NCBI GenBank assembly: GCA_014871385.1
Contig: CM026426.1
Coordinates: forward strand, 92,811,927-92,875,926
Direction of reading: 5' to 3'
Length of the DNA: 64,000 nt
Source of the DNA: Ceratodon purpureus
Taxonomy: Eukaryota > Streptophyta > Bryopsida > Pseudoditrichales > Ditrichaceae
In this document: one piece after another, positions 34,104-46,900 of the stretch
Position numbering within the stretch: the first letter of the stretch is position 1
How the letters are laid out: each line of letters opens with the position of its first letter
Made by a program: the position numbers and the translations under genes
Notes under the pieces: generated by a model
What the model was told of the DNA's origin: nothing
The model's database searches: none
What the model saw: only the letters and a program-made list of their open reading frames with translations

Positions 34104-35265
34104 TCACGGAATCATATAAAAAACGCGAATGATAAAAGGGTGGAGGCTTGAACAACAACAAAGTATTTCCTGTACACTCGACACAGTCTCTAATTTAGCG
34201 ACATTCTCTTCAATGGAAGAATCGACATCCTCACCTGTATAACTAGAATAGTCCCTCTCTTCCACTGGAGCAGCTACCTTTACCTCCTTTAAAGCGGAAG
34301 CGAAGTCCTCCAGACCAGGTGCCTCTACCGGAAATGCCGCCTCGTTATCTTTGATAGAAGGGGCCTCCTGAAGTGGAGCAACTACCTCCTCTTGAACAAT
34401 AGTTGTTTCCTCCAATGGAACATCTATCTTCCCTTGAACAGGGGGAGCATCTTCCATGGGCGCAGACAGCTCCTTCTTTGGTGCATCCTTCTCGACTGTA
34501 GTGGTTGTCTTCACAACTGTCACGGTTGCCACTTCTTCAACAACAAGTGCCTCTTCTCGTAAAGCCTCCTCCTTCGCTTCGGCAACAGGGGCATCCTCGC
34601 TCGAGGCAACTGTCTCTTATTCAATAGGAGCTTCCTTCTCAAGTTTAGGGGGTAAGTCCTGTTCAACTGCAGGGGACTGTACCTGCAATGGAAACTCCGT
34701 GCGATGCTTAACAGGGCTATCCTGAACTAGAGCAACTGCCTCTTCTTCAACAGCGACTGCTTCTTCTTTGCCAACACCGACGGATTCTTTCAATGGAGCG
34801 GCTGTCCTATCTTCAACAGCCAAAATCGGCACCACTGGAGCAGCAACTTCCTCCTGAAGAGTAGCTACTTCCTCAATGCAACCATCTAGCGTAAGCGACC
34901 AATCGATATAACCTTGCTGCTGAATTACTGTAGACTGTCCAGTATCAATAAGTCAATGTACCTTTGTTGATGCTTTTTTACTCACACCGATCCACGACAT
35001 GGGACACTGCAGAACAATCTGCACAAACTGACTCCGCATAGCATAATCCACGATGTCTGTCAGAATTCAATTCAAGACAACCTTTGTAGACTAAACTCAC
35101 GCACTTCCGCGCTTTCAGAGGCGAGAAGAAATTCCAATAAATCACCAATAATTGCAACGTTGACATTGAGTTCAGTGAACATACTTGTTTACCTATCCAT
35201 GGACCATTAGCTCCCCCAAATTCGCCAATGTCATACGAACGCCCTGCATTTACAAGCAGAACCAT
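34104..35265 (-). CDS. Multi-exon gene with acidic repeat region, CACTA left arm
   Basis: The 3' part (34104-34835) is one frame with a single TAA (34617-34619), rich in Glu, Val, Ala and Pro, in loose repeats of the type VVEEEAVAPLEEAP. It is probably disordered or coiled. Upstream are exon-like pieces: 35205-35255, after an ATGCAG acceptor, reads RSYDIGEFGGANGPWIG with donor GTAAAC; and 35080-35170 reads, in another frame, VAIIGDLLEFLLASESAEVR, which looks like an armadillo/HEAT-type helix pair. How the pieces splice together I could not settle. A captured host gene fragment fused to an element-specific tail is one explanation; low certainty. Confidence 0.35.
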
Positions 35266-35637
35266 CTCTTAACAAACCATAAATCACATTACAAAACGAA
35301 CATCAAATACAAAAACCCGCACGGTAATACAAGTGATTGAAAATCGACAATTGAACGGTCTGAACCCGAAACAACACCCCCGATTAAACCAGGTCATGCA
35401 GAAGACTCATGGACAAAAGGATCGGTGTCTATGAAAAACATGGCAGTGACTGTCTGATCATATGTCACATGCGATGGTGTGTACGCAGAAATAAAAACAT
35501 GTGCAGAGCATGCAGCTATGGAAATCGCCATGGTTCCACATTTTATTGCATCGGCTACAATGTGATATCAAACCACTACAATAGAAAAATCAGAGACAGG
35601 AGGAGCCAATTCACCCTGTGGATCATCCTATCGTGTT

Positions 35638-38600
35638 CTACAGTATATTCTCATAAGCCTGGACCAGCTCATCCTCGTATTCAGCGTCCTCAAAATGATT
35701 GTCTGGTTCGGGGTTGAGCATGTCAGCGTCGACTACGCGTACATCCTGCTCATGGGCAAGTGTACCTTCGACCGGAGCATACTGCGTCTGAGTTTCCACT
35801 ACGGGAGCAGCAAGCGTTCGGTTTAGAAGCGAGCCGTCTTCACATCCACTTGCGCCAAAATAGGGCAACTCGCGCTCCCCAACGATCTGCACGCTGCGAA
35901 TGTCGTTACGAAGAACAACTTTGATGAGCGGATCCTGTGTATCATCCATGAAGAAAACCTGGCTGATTTTCTCTGGAAATGCATATGGGTTGTGAACGTG
36001 ATGGTCTTCCATTGCACCCGAATGAATGGTCCAGAATCCGTACCGGTCCTTCCGAGTGGAAGCCCTGCCCTCGTTAGTTTTCTTGAACCATTCACCTTCC
36101 ATGAGCACAACATTCATGGACTCGAAAGAAACAAGCAGTATTGATTTAAGAATGCCGACGTCAATGGCATCGTCTAAGCCTTCTTCGGTGATGTGCGCTA
36201 TCCCCTTGTCAAATGTGACATGGCCGGGGCCATGTGGGATGTCACATCGGAAGTGGGCTCCGTATGCCCACATGGCCCTGTACTTGAGTGCTTCTGAATT
36301 GGGAGGGTGGGATAGGTTGATCACGCTCATGGGATCTGGAAAATCAACTGCAAGGAGCGACTTCACGTGGTCATACAGCCACAAGGGAAATCCAGGGAAC
36401 TGCCTGTTCAGATCCGGTGGGTAAACAATCCGAAGTGGAGTCGAAGGGTGCAGGGCGGCTTCAGCCCTGGCTTGTGCCCGGAAGTTGCTACGCGCCTCCG
36501 TACGTGCAGTCTTCTGGTCCTCATATTCGCTGGAACAGCATACCATTGGGAATGGTTAGAGAGTGTCGCCACTAGCATAATGCAAAGCCAATCTTACAAT
36601 GCCATGTTGATTTCCTCTAGAATGAAGGTTTCAGAACGTACCTCAAAAGTTCAGCTGTGTGAACTGAATGTTTCAGCACGTACTCGTGGATCTGAGAGAT
36701 CTCCAGTTCGTTGAGTCGGTGTTTTGTAGCTTTCCCAAGAAGGACTTCCCCGGAGTCCCGAAGCTCCTGCTCTGGATCCCATATGCGCCACCGGGTGTGA
36801 GTGTAGAGGGAGAAATACTCGGTACAAAATCCAAGCGCTTTGTCGATGGCATATCCGGATGCCATCCCAGCCTCGGGTTTAGAGGTATCCCGCACGTACG
36901 ATGTCAAAACTCCCAGATACCTCTCAATTCCGTAGCACCACCGACTGTGGACTGGGCCACACTGTGAGAGCTCATCCACCAAGTGTACCACCAGGTGGAC
37001 CATAATATCAAAGAATCCTGGGGGGAAATTCAGCTCCAATAGACACAGGGTCTCGGCTGCAAAGGTCTTCAGGTCACGCATGTCTGCGGGGTTAATCACC
37101 TTGGCGGAGATGCGGTGGAATAAATTTCCAAGGCCGATAATCGCTTTTCTTGTCCCGCGCTAGAGGCTGTGTCTGATAGCAGTCGGCATGATCTGCTGGA
37201 GCAAACAATGGTGGTCGTGCGATTTTAGCCCGGCAAGCTTGTGCTCACCCACATGCTTCATGAGCGTGGCACTATACCCCGTAGGTACTCTAGTGTGCAA
37301 TATGAGCTCAACAAATGTTGTCTTCTCCCTCGCTGTAAACACCCAAGGAGGTGCAGGCATGATGTAATCCACCGCCTCTCCATTTCGTTGCAGCCACAAT
37401 TGTTCAAATTTGCCAGCCTCCTCCATGTCGCGTCTGCCAGCAACAGTATCCTTCTCGCCCATGATATGGTTGAGGACATTGTTAGAGACGTTGCGCTCCA
37501 CATGCATCACGTCCAACGTGTACCTCATTGGAAGCATCTGTCACACAAATCAATTACAATTAATTAGAGCTCACAATATCACCGTTGTTTGTACCCTGTT
37601 TAGGAATGCATGGTTGTGTATAGGAAGGAATCAGCTCTAAACCTCCTTGGTTCACATAAGACGCACATTACCATTACCCAAAAATCAACAATTTTCCATA
37701 GCTGAATCGATTGCGTGAGCCTCAATCTTAAGGTCAATTACCATAACCGAGTTCATAAGTGACAGTAGCACCTAATCCTACCGGTAAATAAAACAACTTG
37801 ACTCATGAGCTCTACGCAATAACATGCAGGGGAGAAACAACATAGGAGAAGAAAAATCCGAGTGGTACTACGGCTCATGGGGACAATGGAGTACAGTCAT
37901 CGAAGTCACCAAATACGGTAGATGGTGTACTGTCCGAGCTGGTTCAAGGGCCAGGTAGGGTCCTACCAATAATTCACAGGTGGAGCTCTTTAACCCTGTC
38001 ACGTTAGAAACAACCTCTGCAACATGCTCAGCCCAAACTGCCGGCCATAGATTTTAAATTTGCAAAAATTTCCCAGGGCAGTCAGCGGAAAGTAGCCATG
38101 TGTAAAGCAGATGTGGTAGACCTAATGGTTAACGTGAAAATTCGACAACTGTGAATAAATAGCACACGATACAATGGTTTAGAGGTGACTTACCCGCCAG
38201 TAAGGCAATCTGAAGAGGGAGGATATGCGCTTAATGCCATATGTACGTGTTGGGTCCGTCGTAGCTGGGGTCGCTCCATCTGCAACCCAAGCTTCACGGA
38301 CCACACCCCACCTGATTACATCTTCCCCAGTCACGGCCTGGGGTTCACCTCGTAACTCCTCCGCACCGTTAAAAGATAGGTCAAACCGCCAAGAATGATC
38401 CGAAAGGAGGTAACGTCGATATTGGGATCCTTCATAGACGTTCTTCTTCAATGCTGTAGAACGTCGAGATGTTGTTTCCGGACCACAGGTAGGGCAACCC
38501 CTGTAACCTTTTGTTACACACCCCGCGACGATGCCGTACGCGGGGAAGTCATGGATCGTCCATAAGAGAACTGCCCTCATTAGAAAGGTTGGTGAACCGT

Positions 38601-40286
38601 TGTAGTTTGAGGCATCGCGTGTCTGCACACTCACAGTCCACAAGAGGTGAAGTTCTTTGAGTAGAGGCTGTAGGTAGACATCAAAATTCTCACCGGAAAC
38701 AGCCTGTTTCTCGGGAATAAGCAAGGATAACATTAAGAAATGTTTTTTCATCGTCATCCAAGGAGGAACGTTGTAATTAAGCATGATGACCGGCCAGGTA
38801 CTCCATGTGCTTTTCTTAATGGAGAAGGGGTTAACACCGTCTGTCGCCATTCCCAGACGAACATTACGTACCTCGTCTCCAAAATTGCCGAGCTCCTCGT
38901 CCACAAATCTCCACTGCGCTGAATCAATGACGTGTCGAATCATCCCATTGGTACTCTTGTTCGGAACGTACCACGTCATATATGCTGCCAATTCCGGTGT
39001 GCTGAACATCCGTTGTAATCGCGAAATCAAGGGAAAGTAACGTAAGACCATCACCAGAACCTGTGTCCTACCACTCTGTCTAAAACGCACCTCGCCACAC
39101 TTTGAGCACGATTGGAGCTGCCCAGAATCCGGTCCCCTAAAAAGCATGCAGCCTTTGGGACAGGCATGAATGAGGTCATATGACAACCCAAGCAATTTCA
39201 GTAATTTTGATGCTGCGTACTCTGAAACAGGTAGGAAGTTGATAGCCGGCAAGACGCTGTGGCTTAGAATGTGGAAAACCTCGTTGATCAAGACGTTGTT
39301 GGCCCTGTGCGTTCTTAAGCAATTTAGCAGAAGCAACGTCGCGGTTAAAGAAGACAACCGTGCACCTGCGTAGAGGGGGGTGGTCGCACTGTCTTGCAAT
39401 ACCTGCGGTGCGTTGCCCATGTCCCTGGGTCCTGGATCGTCCACGCGAGGCAAGTCATCGTCTGGGCGGTCTTCTTCCTGAAGACCCTCTCCACCCGCAT
39501 CAGCTTCCTCCTCGAGACCCTCTTCTTCCTCGACGTTGACGCCTCCTACGTCCAGCACGACCCCGGGACCTCCGACCTCTTCGTCATAAATCTGGAACGC
39601 GTGTTGAACAGCCTCGACTATGTTCACATCATCGTCAAGCACATTCTCAGGCTCCCTCACATAAGTCCGACCCCTTAATCCAAAATCCCTTTGAATCGCA
39701 CTGTCCCACTCATTGTCTGAGTCATCGTGTGGGTAATTCTGCGGTACCAAATAAGACAGTGTTAGACCCTCGCCAAGACGAGGCAGCCATGACCACTACA
39801 TATAATCCCCAGTCATTAATCGCCCCTCATAGATATCAGAATTCCGCAATACAAAAGTGAAACCACATTGGCACGGTCCTGCCAATATTACATTGCGCGG
39901 CTACATCAATCTCTCAACAGTATTTTCTGAGTTCACAACACATTGATAAACAACTACGGAGCCCAGTCCATACTTTCATGTCGACTTGCAATACACCGTC
40001 CATTTTCCCAATGCAATCCAAACTCAGAGGAAAACACGAACGAAGATGAACTTACCTCAGTAGACCCACGCAGCATAGGAGATTGTCCATAACGTTGCAT
40101 ATGATATCTGACCACAGCCCTCTTCCGCGTGGACCTGATCTCTCCTCTACAGACGTTACATTTGCAGACCCTTAAGTCACTGCCACTCAAATCCGCTAGC
40201 CTCTCCTCCCTAGCATCAAGCTTCGCATCCCTTGCATCAATCTTCCACCTCAAGTGTAGAGTGCTCTGGCCCTGATCGTACTCCAT
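35638..40286 (-). CDS. CACTA transposase (tnp2 / Transposase_21 with DUF4218 and DUF4216), one in-frame TAG
   Basis: Four exons join cleanly. Exon 1: 40056-40286 (ATG MEYDQGQS; donor GAG|GTAAGT). Exon 2: 38194-39738 (acceptor CCGCAG; donor CGG|GTAAGT). Exon 3: 36642-37537 (acceptor GACAG; donor AG|GTACGT). Exon 4: 35638-36529 (acceptor TTCCAG). The phases agree, giving 1187 codons and a TAG end. Exon 1 has CKCNVCRGE...RKRAVVRYH. Exon 2 holds the tnp2 core: HACPKGCMLFRG, CSKCG, LGMATDGVNPF, LLWTIHDFPAYG and RGCPTCGP. Exon 3 starts MRYTLDVMHVERNV and carries DUF4218 (FFDIMVHLVVHLVDE, IERYLGVLTSYVR). Exon 4 carries DUF4216 (about residues 1030-1105). The sole defect is TAG at 37160-37162 (codon 718, IRHSL-stop-RGTRK), where Gln fits. 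It would cut and paste the element at its CACTA ends. Confidence 0.85.
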
Positions 40287-40931
40287 GACTACAACTGCAG
40301 AACAAAATGAATTCAGACACGCTCTGATCTTCGCTTAAAAACACCAAACGCACTGTGCTTATAGAGTCCGTTGGCACCTAAGAAAGCCGTATTGACACCA
40401 GTGCTCGACCGTTACCACCACACCATCAATTAAGCATTTAGAAGCATGCACATCATGGGAACTGATCGTAGATAATTTGAGGAGCTTACCAGTCAAGTAT
40501 GGATAGATCCAAGGGGCGGCCCTCGTTGATGCGCCATTTTATTCTATTTTAGATTGCTAAAAATGACCCGATCGACACATGGCCCCTGCGTGCGCGCCTG
40601 TTTTGTCAGATCCCTCGCAGCCGCCGTTGGTTGAAATCCCCTTTACGTCAGGGCATGCACATCGCCTGAGAAACCATCGAGTCACTTCTCCCTGACATTC
40701 TCCACGTCCAGCTATCAGTTTTGTTCGCAGCGACATCGTGCTACGTCTAACTTAGCCACCAATCCCAGAGTGGACCACATGAATGTAAATATCCGCTGAA
40801 ATTCCTCCCGCACTTTGTCAGTGTCTATTCGTGTTTGTGAAGTCGTCACGGTGGCTCTTTTCGTGCGCAGGGTTTTAGATCCACCGTCTTCACTGCTACG
40901 TCCCAACTGACGGCTAACCCTAACGACCACC
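40287..40931. promoter_or_regulatory. Shared divergent promoter region of the CACTA gene pair
   Basis: 645 bp separate the start codons of the tnp2-like gene (minus) and the TNPA-like gene (plus). No coding frame fits. In CACTA elements the two genes are normally driven from a common end or spliced from one transcript; here the head-to-head layout implies a bidirectional control region. I saw no clear TATA box. Confidence 0.4.
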
Positions 40932-43900
40932 ATGTCTATACAAGGCAGCACATTGGAGTCTTGTAACTACGAGGAGGAATGCTCTTCAGAGGACTCCTTT
41001 GCGATCGCTGGCGCCAAGATCCCGCGTTACTACTACGCCCAGGCCATCTCAGACCTCTTCGAGTTTGGAGCAAGAATGTATTCCCAAAGCCACCTGCAAG
41101 ACGGAGGAGCCGCCTAGAATCCGACCCCTACTGTGAGTATATCTCCCCGGTATTAAGTTCATTTTTCCATCTGTTTGCAATGTTCAGTCATACATGAGTG
41201 TTCAAGTGCTGCACCATTCAATCAACAATGTAAACCCTAACAATGACAACGCTGCTTTGTATTGCCCAGCATAGGAATTCAAATTATGCACCATTACGTG
41301 TTGTGTCCGGTCCCCAAGCATATAGCAGGTACGGGAATATCATCGCACCCGCACCTTCAGTATCCCCGCATGAACCTGGCTATCACCGTCGTCCACAACC
41401 TGCACCGATCCAAGCCCCTCCGCACGGGCATCCCGAGGCCAGCTCCGTCGGAGACGACTCTCACGCTACCCCTGCACTTCAAACTCCAACGTCCACTGCC
41501 CCATCGCTCCCCCAAGGATCCCTCCCATCTTTGAGTACGGGGACACCTCGACAAAGCCTCTCGCTTGACAGAAGCGCCCAAAACAAGCGTTGCCGCGAAC
41601 AGAGGAGTTACGAGCCTGCATTTTTCAAGGAGACGACAGCGTCACATGCGGAAGGACGTAAACCCAAATACCCCATCCCAACAAATGACCAAGGTAAGAT
41701 CATTGGTCTTCGCACAAAGTGGCATTCTACTTGCAAGTCAAAAGCTCGTCGTCTTGTTAATTGGAGCTACCAATCCTACGCAAAACGCCAAGGCGAGTGG
41801 CAACTACTCCTGCTCACTTTGCAACGTGAACTAGAAAGCATGTATACGTACACCCCTACCGCACTGGATCGTGGTTACCTCTCGAAGTACCTAGATGATG
41901 CACTTGTGCACTGGAAATCCACTTGGCGCCAGCATTATTACGAGACACATAAACAACACGAAGACTGTCCTGACGAGGCTTGGACGGCTTGGCAACCTCA
42001 TTGGGACAGTGAAGAAGGTAGAGCAAAGTCAAGAGAGATGCAGGAAAAGCGCGCTCTTGGAGTACAGTCCTCGGGATCCGGTGGCAGCGGCAATAGTCTC
42101 CCCCCCAGAACTCCTCCCGGAGACACATATCCTGTGTTCACATACAATCCGAGCGAAGAGGTAAGTATCTCATTCTAGTCCCTAAACCACCGTCAATTAT
42201 TCATGGAGTTCATTGGAATTGCTGCCCCTAACCATAACTGCCCCCTTTCAATTCTGTATACTATTTGTTTCACATACAATCCATCCTGAATTGCCTCCAC
42301 TGTTCTTGCAATCACATGAACCGTAAACACTCTACTGCGAGGTACATTGACTGGTTGTCATAACTCAGACATTAGCTCGCTCACTTGCATCTCCTTTTTG
42401 CTTAGAACATGGCTATGGCTAACATAATTCAACTGCAGATATTCAGAGAGTACTCACATGTGATCCAGCCCGATACTGACGTTCCCGAGCAACAAATGCC
42501 AGAACACCAAGACAGTCTACCGCTAAACAACAACATCATGGAAAGACCAACTCACCATGCTTGCACATTTTTCACTACAAGCTCTGAGGCCGGTGGCGCA
42601 GAACTCCGAGACACCGCTGTCTTCCCCCAGGTACGTTCTTCAAATCGTCCCACTATTGTCCTTGACACATTCACATTCGAAGAGGATTAAAATGCAATCA
42701 ACATCAGACTAAAACCTAAATTGTGGGATCCGAGAAACTCAGAATAAACCGGAAGAGCCCCAGCCGGCGTAAGTATTCCATTTATTTTTCATTTTTTTGG
42801 CTAATTAGGTAAAAACTGGCCAGACACTAGCAGCATTAGTAGTTAACACAAATCGGATACTCCAGAAACGTTAAAACAGTTAACGAAGGAAGTGTTCCCG
42901 GAACCTGGATTCCGGAAACTCGGAAGATAAGATACGGAACGGGTGGACGATCCGAGTACTGACCGTTACTGTAACCGCGTCAAGGATCCGAAGCGACGCG
43001 GAAGTCATCATGACTCGGATAGGCGTTTACCCCGGTACGTTGGCGGCTGCAATTACGGGCCGCCACAGCGTTTATTATGCCTGGGGTATATAAGCGAGGG
43101 TGTTAGGGTTTGGAGTTCCTTTTTGCGAACTGGGAGTAGAGAGTGAAAGAGCGGTGAGGTGTCCTTGTCTTTTCCGATTCACCGGCAGTTGGATTGCCGG
43201 GTTTCTTGCTGTCGGATCGTAGAGGGAGAGAAGTGAGGAGTAGAGATGGCGCGCGTACAGTGTTGCGTCCTTAGCCCCGGAACTCCAGTGAAGGAATCGG
43301 ATATGGAGGAACTGATCACCGACCTCACTCGGATGAGGTGTGAGGGATTGCTGGCACGGCCGTGGTTACTGAAGAGTGAGGTGATAGTGAGGGAGGTCCT
43401 GGAAGGTCCGGACAACCGGTGGGATAATACGATCCGAGGCAAACCCACGCTGTGGAATGCGGAACAGTGGGCGGAAGCTTACGGTTTCGAGCAGAAGGGA
43501 CTCCTTTGGGCGACCCGGACGGATCAGTACGTGCAGGATAGGTTCCACGGGAAGATCCATAGGAACAATGGATACGAGATAGACGCCTGCAAGGATAGGA
43601 GGCAGAGGCAGGTCTTAGCTTTCCTCGTCCCGATCCTGTATCCGCAGAAACCGGCACAAGTTACCATTACGGTCGGGAATACTATCCTCGGAGCGTATAC
43701 AGGAGAACGTCCGGTGAATTGGGCCGCACTCATGGCGGAAGTGGTGCAGAAGATGGTTCCGACGATCGGAAAGAAGCCGACCCCACTCTCCCCTTACCTC
43801 TTTCACCTTTACCAGGCGTATGACTTGCTGACCGATAAGGAGGACGAGACGTATACGCACGCGAAGAACTGCCTCAACTTCTCGGAGATTCCGCCCGGAA

Positions 43901-46900
43901 TGGAACCCGATCCGCGAGGTGAGCCCTCGGATACAACGGACTCGGAAGATGAGGACGATACGAGGGAGGTTCCGAACCCTGGCGCCACTAAGGCTCAGTC
44001 CAGATCGCGATCGGAGCAGCCTGCGTCACGACATGCGGAGCCGTCTACGGCCCGGGGAGATCCGGAACGGAGAGAGGTCAGTTCCGATCGGGGATTTCCG
44101 GTGGACCTGTTTCGGGGGATTCGGGAGGAGACTCACTGGGCGCAAGCTTCTTACGATCGGATCGAAACCCTGTTCCGGAGGGTCTGTACAGCGCTGGGAG
44201 GGTGCTTACCGGAAGAGGTGATCCGAGAAGTGGAGTTGTTGAAGGATGCCCCAACTCTCCGGAGTGAGAAGAAGCGGCTGGAGCTTCAGTTGCAGGAGTT
44301 GACGAAGGAGCTGGCGGCAAAGAGTGACGAGATCCGTAAGTTCCACGCCGAGCAGGAGGAAACTTTGGGGGAGCTTCGGAAGTTGGTGGGAAGTTCAAGA
44401 GCGGTAATCAACAAGGCCCGGCTGTTCGATGAGAACGTAGTGCAGCCGGCTGATTTCGAGGACAAGCAGAAGATCATCAAGATCCTCTCCAAATGCGAGC
44501 ACTCGATGAACATGATCCTGAAGAAGGTCCGGCAGCTGCTCAATCCGAGCACCGGAAGTCCCAGTCTCGTAGTCGCTGGCCGGGGTCTTCCGCTCCCCGG
44601 ATCGCCCTCTCGTGCCGTGGTAGGAGAATCTCGCGGAGTGGGGTTCCGAACCCCGATAGGGAGTAACCTCCAAGCAGCAGAACAGATGACGGTCGAAGAG
44701 GCCGCCATGACAAATCGGACGATTGCGGAGGCGATCCGGGAAGTCCAAGCACAGGCGGCGTCACCCGGAACCAGTACAGTCCAGCAGAGCTGCGCGATCC
44801 CCAGAGGACAGGTGGAGGTGACCGGAACGACAGTCACCGAGAGGCGGATCGAGGAGAGGACGGTTTCGGAACAGGTGACTCGGACCGTGCCGCCGGATGT
44901 TCTTCCACGACTCGGAGATGAAGTGATCATTGCGAAATACCGAGGGGAGGTAGCGGGACCGGAATGGGGACGACCTATTTCACCACCCGGACGGACCCGA
45001 GTAACTCAGGAGGGGGGATTGACCCCTTCACCCACAGCCAAGACCGGAACGGTGACGCCTACTCCCACCGGAACGCCAGCAGCGGGTTCCCCTCCGAACA
45101 CTGCCGGTGAGTTCCGGAGGTTGCGGAAAAGGAAGGAGCCGATTACGATTTCCGAGTCCGACTCAGAGACACATGGGAGCTCTCCGGTCAGGACCACCGG
45201 AACTGAGACTCAGACTCCGACGTCCGGAACCCCTCCCGCGCATATGATTCCGAAATCGCCCAATTCTCCCAAACCCCGGATCGTTACCCGGTTATCCTTG
45301 GAGGCTCAGGAGAGAGAGTCAAAGGCGGAACGGAGTGCTAGGCGCAAGGCGGCACGAGCAGCAGAGGCAGGCGGATCAGAGCCACGGGTGACCAGGTCGA
45401 AGGATCGCGAGCAGGAGAGCCACAAGAAGACAAAGAAGTGATAGATTCCCCTCACCGCCACTTGTCGTAACTTTCCGGATTTATAGGAGTAGATTCCGGA
45501 TCGGGAGATCCGTTCTTGTCGTAAAGTAGAATTCTAGGTAGATAGTTAGGGATTAGGGTTTTGATTGAACTGCCGGCGCCGCCGCTTTTGTGGAAGCCCC
45601 TGCTTACTTAAACCAGGCAGGCGAGGTGATCCGGGTCTTCGTTTTGCATGTTTTCCCCCTATATTCCTTATCAGTAAAGTATTTGTGTTTTGTAAGTACT
45701 ATGCGTGATTTCCCGCTAAGTGTGAATGATCCGGGAAGGATATGAGAGTTCCGCTGTAGCTCGGATAGGAAGGTGATGGGAGTTGCGACGAGACCCGAAC
45801 CGGAAAGGAAATGGGATTGAGCGGAAAGATTTAGCGGATTGTCGTAGGAGTGAAGCCTCACTGTTCCGTCCCCAAATCAACCTCATACGGAATAGCCGTC
45901 GCTAGGGTCGAAGCGGATCAAGAACTACTTGGTCGGGCTCCCTGAACTTCTGAAGAGGTTCCGTGCATAGTGAGAGGGGGAGTCGGAACGTGGCACGGGT
46001 CGCCTAGGGATAATCGGATCCTGGTTCTCCCAGATCCGGATTGGTTTGTCGTTGTAGCCCCACGGATCGGAGAGGATCGTTTGTGTGACCTGCTGACCAG
46101 AGTACTCTAGGACAGTTGTGAGACGGTAACTGATCCGAGACGTTGGGGTTTGTGGACGAAACACCTAATGAGAGAAGAATAGAGAAGGAGATAGTTCGGG
46201 AGTTACGTTCCGAAGACACTATCCGAGCAGTGGCAAGGCTCGGAACGATTAGAAGTAACTACTTGGTGAAACACTATTGAATCCCTGGACGATACTCGGA
46301 ACCTAGTGACAGTACGGAAGTTTACGCTCAACTAGAGCGCTATCCGGATGCTAGTTGCGTTTCCGTGTTCCGACATAAATTGTATGGCCTATGCAGATCA
46401 CTCCCGAGTATGCCCGAACTCAGCATTCAAACAAGGTGGCAGATCAAATGCATGAAGACGCATGGAAAACACAGATGGAGGCCACGGTGGGCAGATTGGA
46501 TCGCTCACATGTAGAAACAATCAACGTCTTGAAGGACATGAAAGAGATGTTAGTCGCCATGGCGACCTCCACACACGCCACGAACCTCGAATTCCCCAAG
46601 TATAACCATCCGAACTCCCCCGCTAATGTGGATTCTGTACATGGTTCTTTTTCAACCTCACCTCTCAACAGTAGTCGGCCCCAGCTACTTCCAATCAGAC
46701 CTTCTCTCGCGCCCTCAAGCCCCAGTTTGCAATCGGTGATCCCTACGCTGCCTGCCTCGGCTCCACGCGGAACAACCCCGGTATGTACTTCCTCCTCGCC
46801 TCAAACCCGCATTGCTCCCAACCTTACCACTACTGCCATTGCCAGGTCTCCGTCGCCACCTCCAGCACCTAGCAACCCTGAATTAGGCGAGGAGGAGTTG

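Larger units (their letters stand above)
42631..46396 (+). other. Intron 3 of the TNPA-like gene, enlarged by an insertion
   Basis: GT at 42631 and AG at 46395-46396 bound a 3766-nt intron. Composition changes abruptly to GC-rich, CGGA-rich sequence from about 42885 to about 46375, which I take as an inserted element carrying the gene at 43246-45441. The putative ends (TGTTCCCGG ... GTTCCGACA) have the TG...CA form, but no matching target duplication and no pair of long terminal repeats were found, so the element type is open. Confidence 0.55.

Noticed and set aside
35573-35590. CACTACAATAGAAAA as the left end of the transposase-bearing CACTA
   Set aside because: It lies only about 50 bp beyond the tnp2 stop, has no inverted partner or matching duplication, and the pair at 30749 and 48649 fits much better.
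41243-41580. Overlapping frames in exon 2 of the TNPA-like gene as separate genes
   Set aside because: They are shadows of the spliced frame, which has matching donor and acceptor sites on both sides.
42893-46375. LTR element ends TGTTCCCGG ... GTTCCGACA with target duplication
   Set aside because: The flanking five bases differ (ggaag and taaat) and no terminal direct repeat was found.
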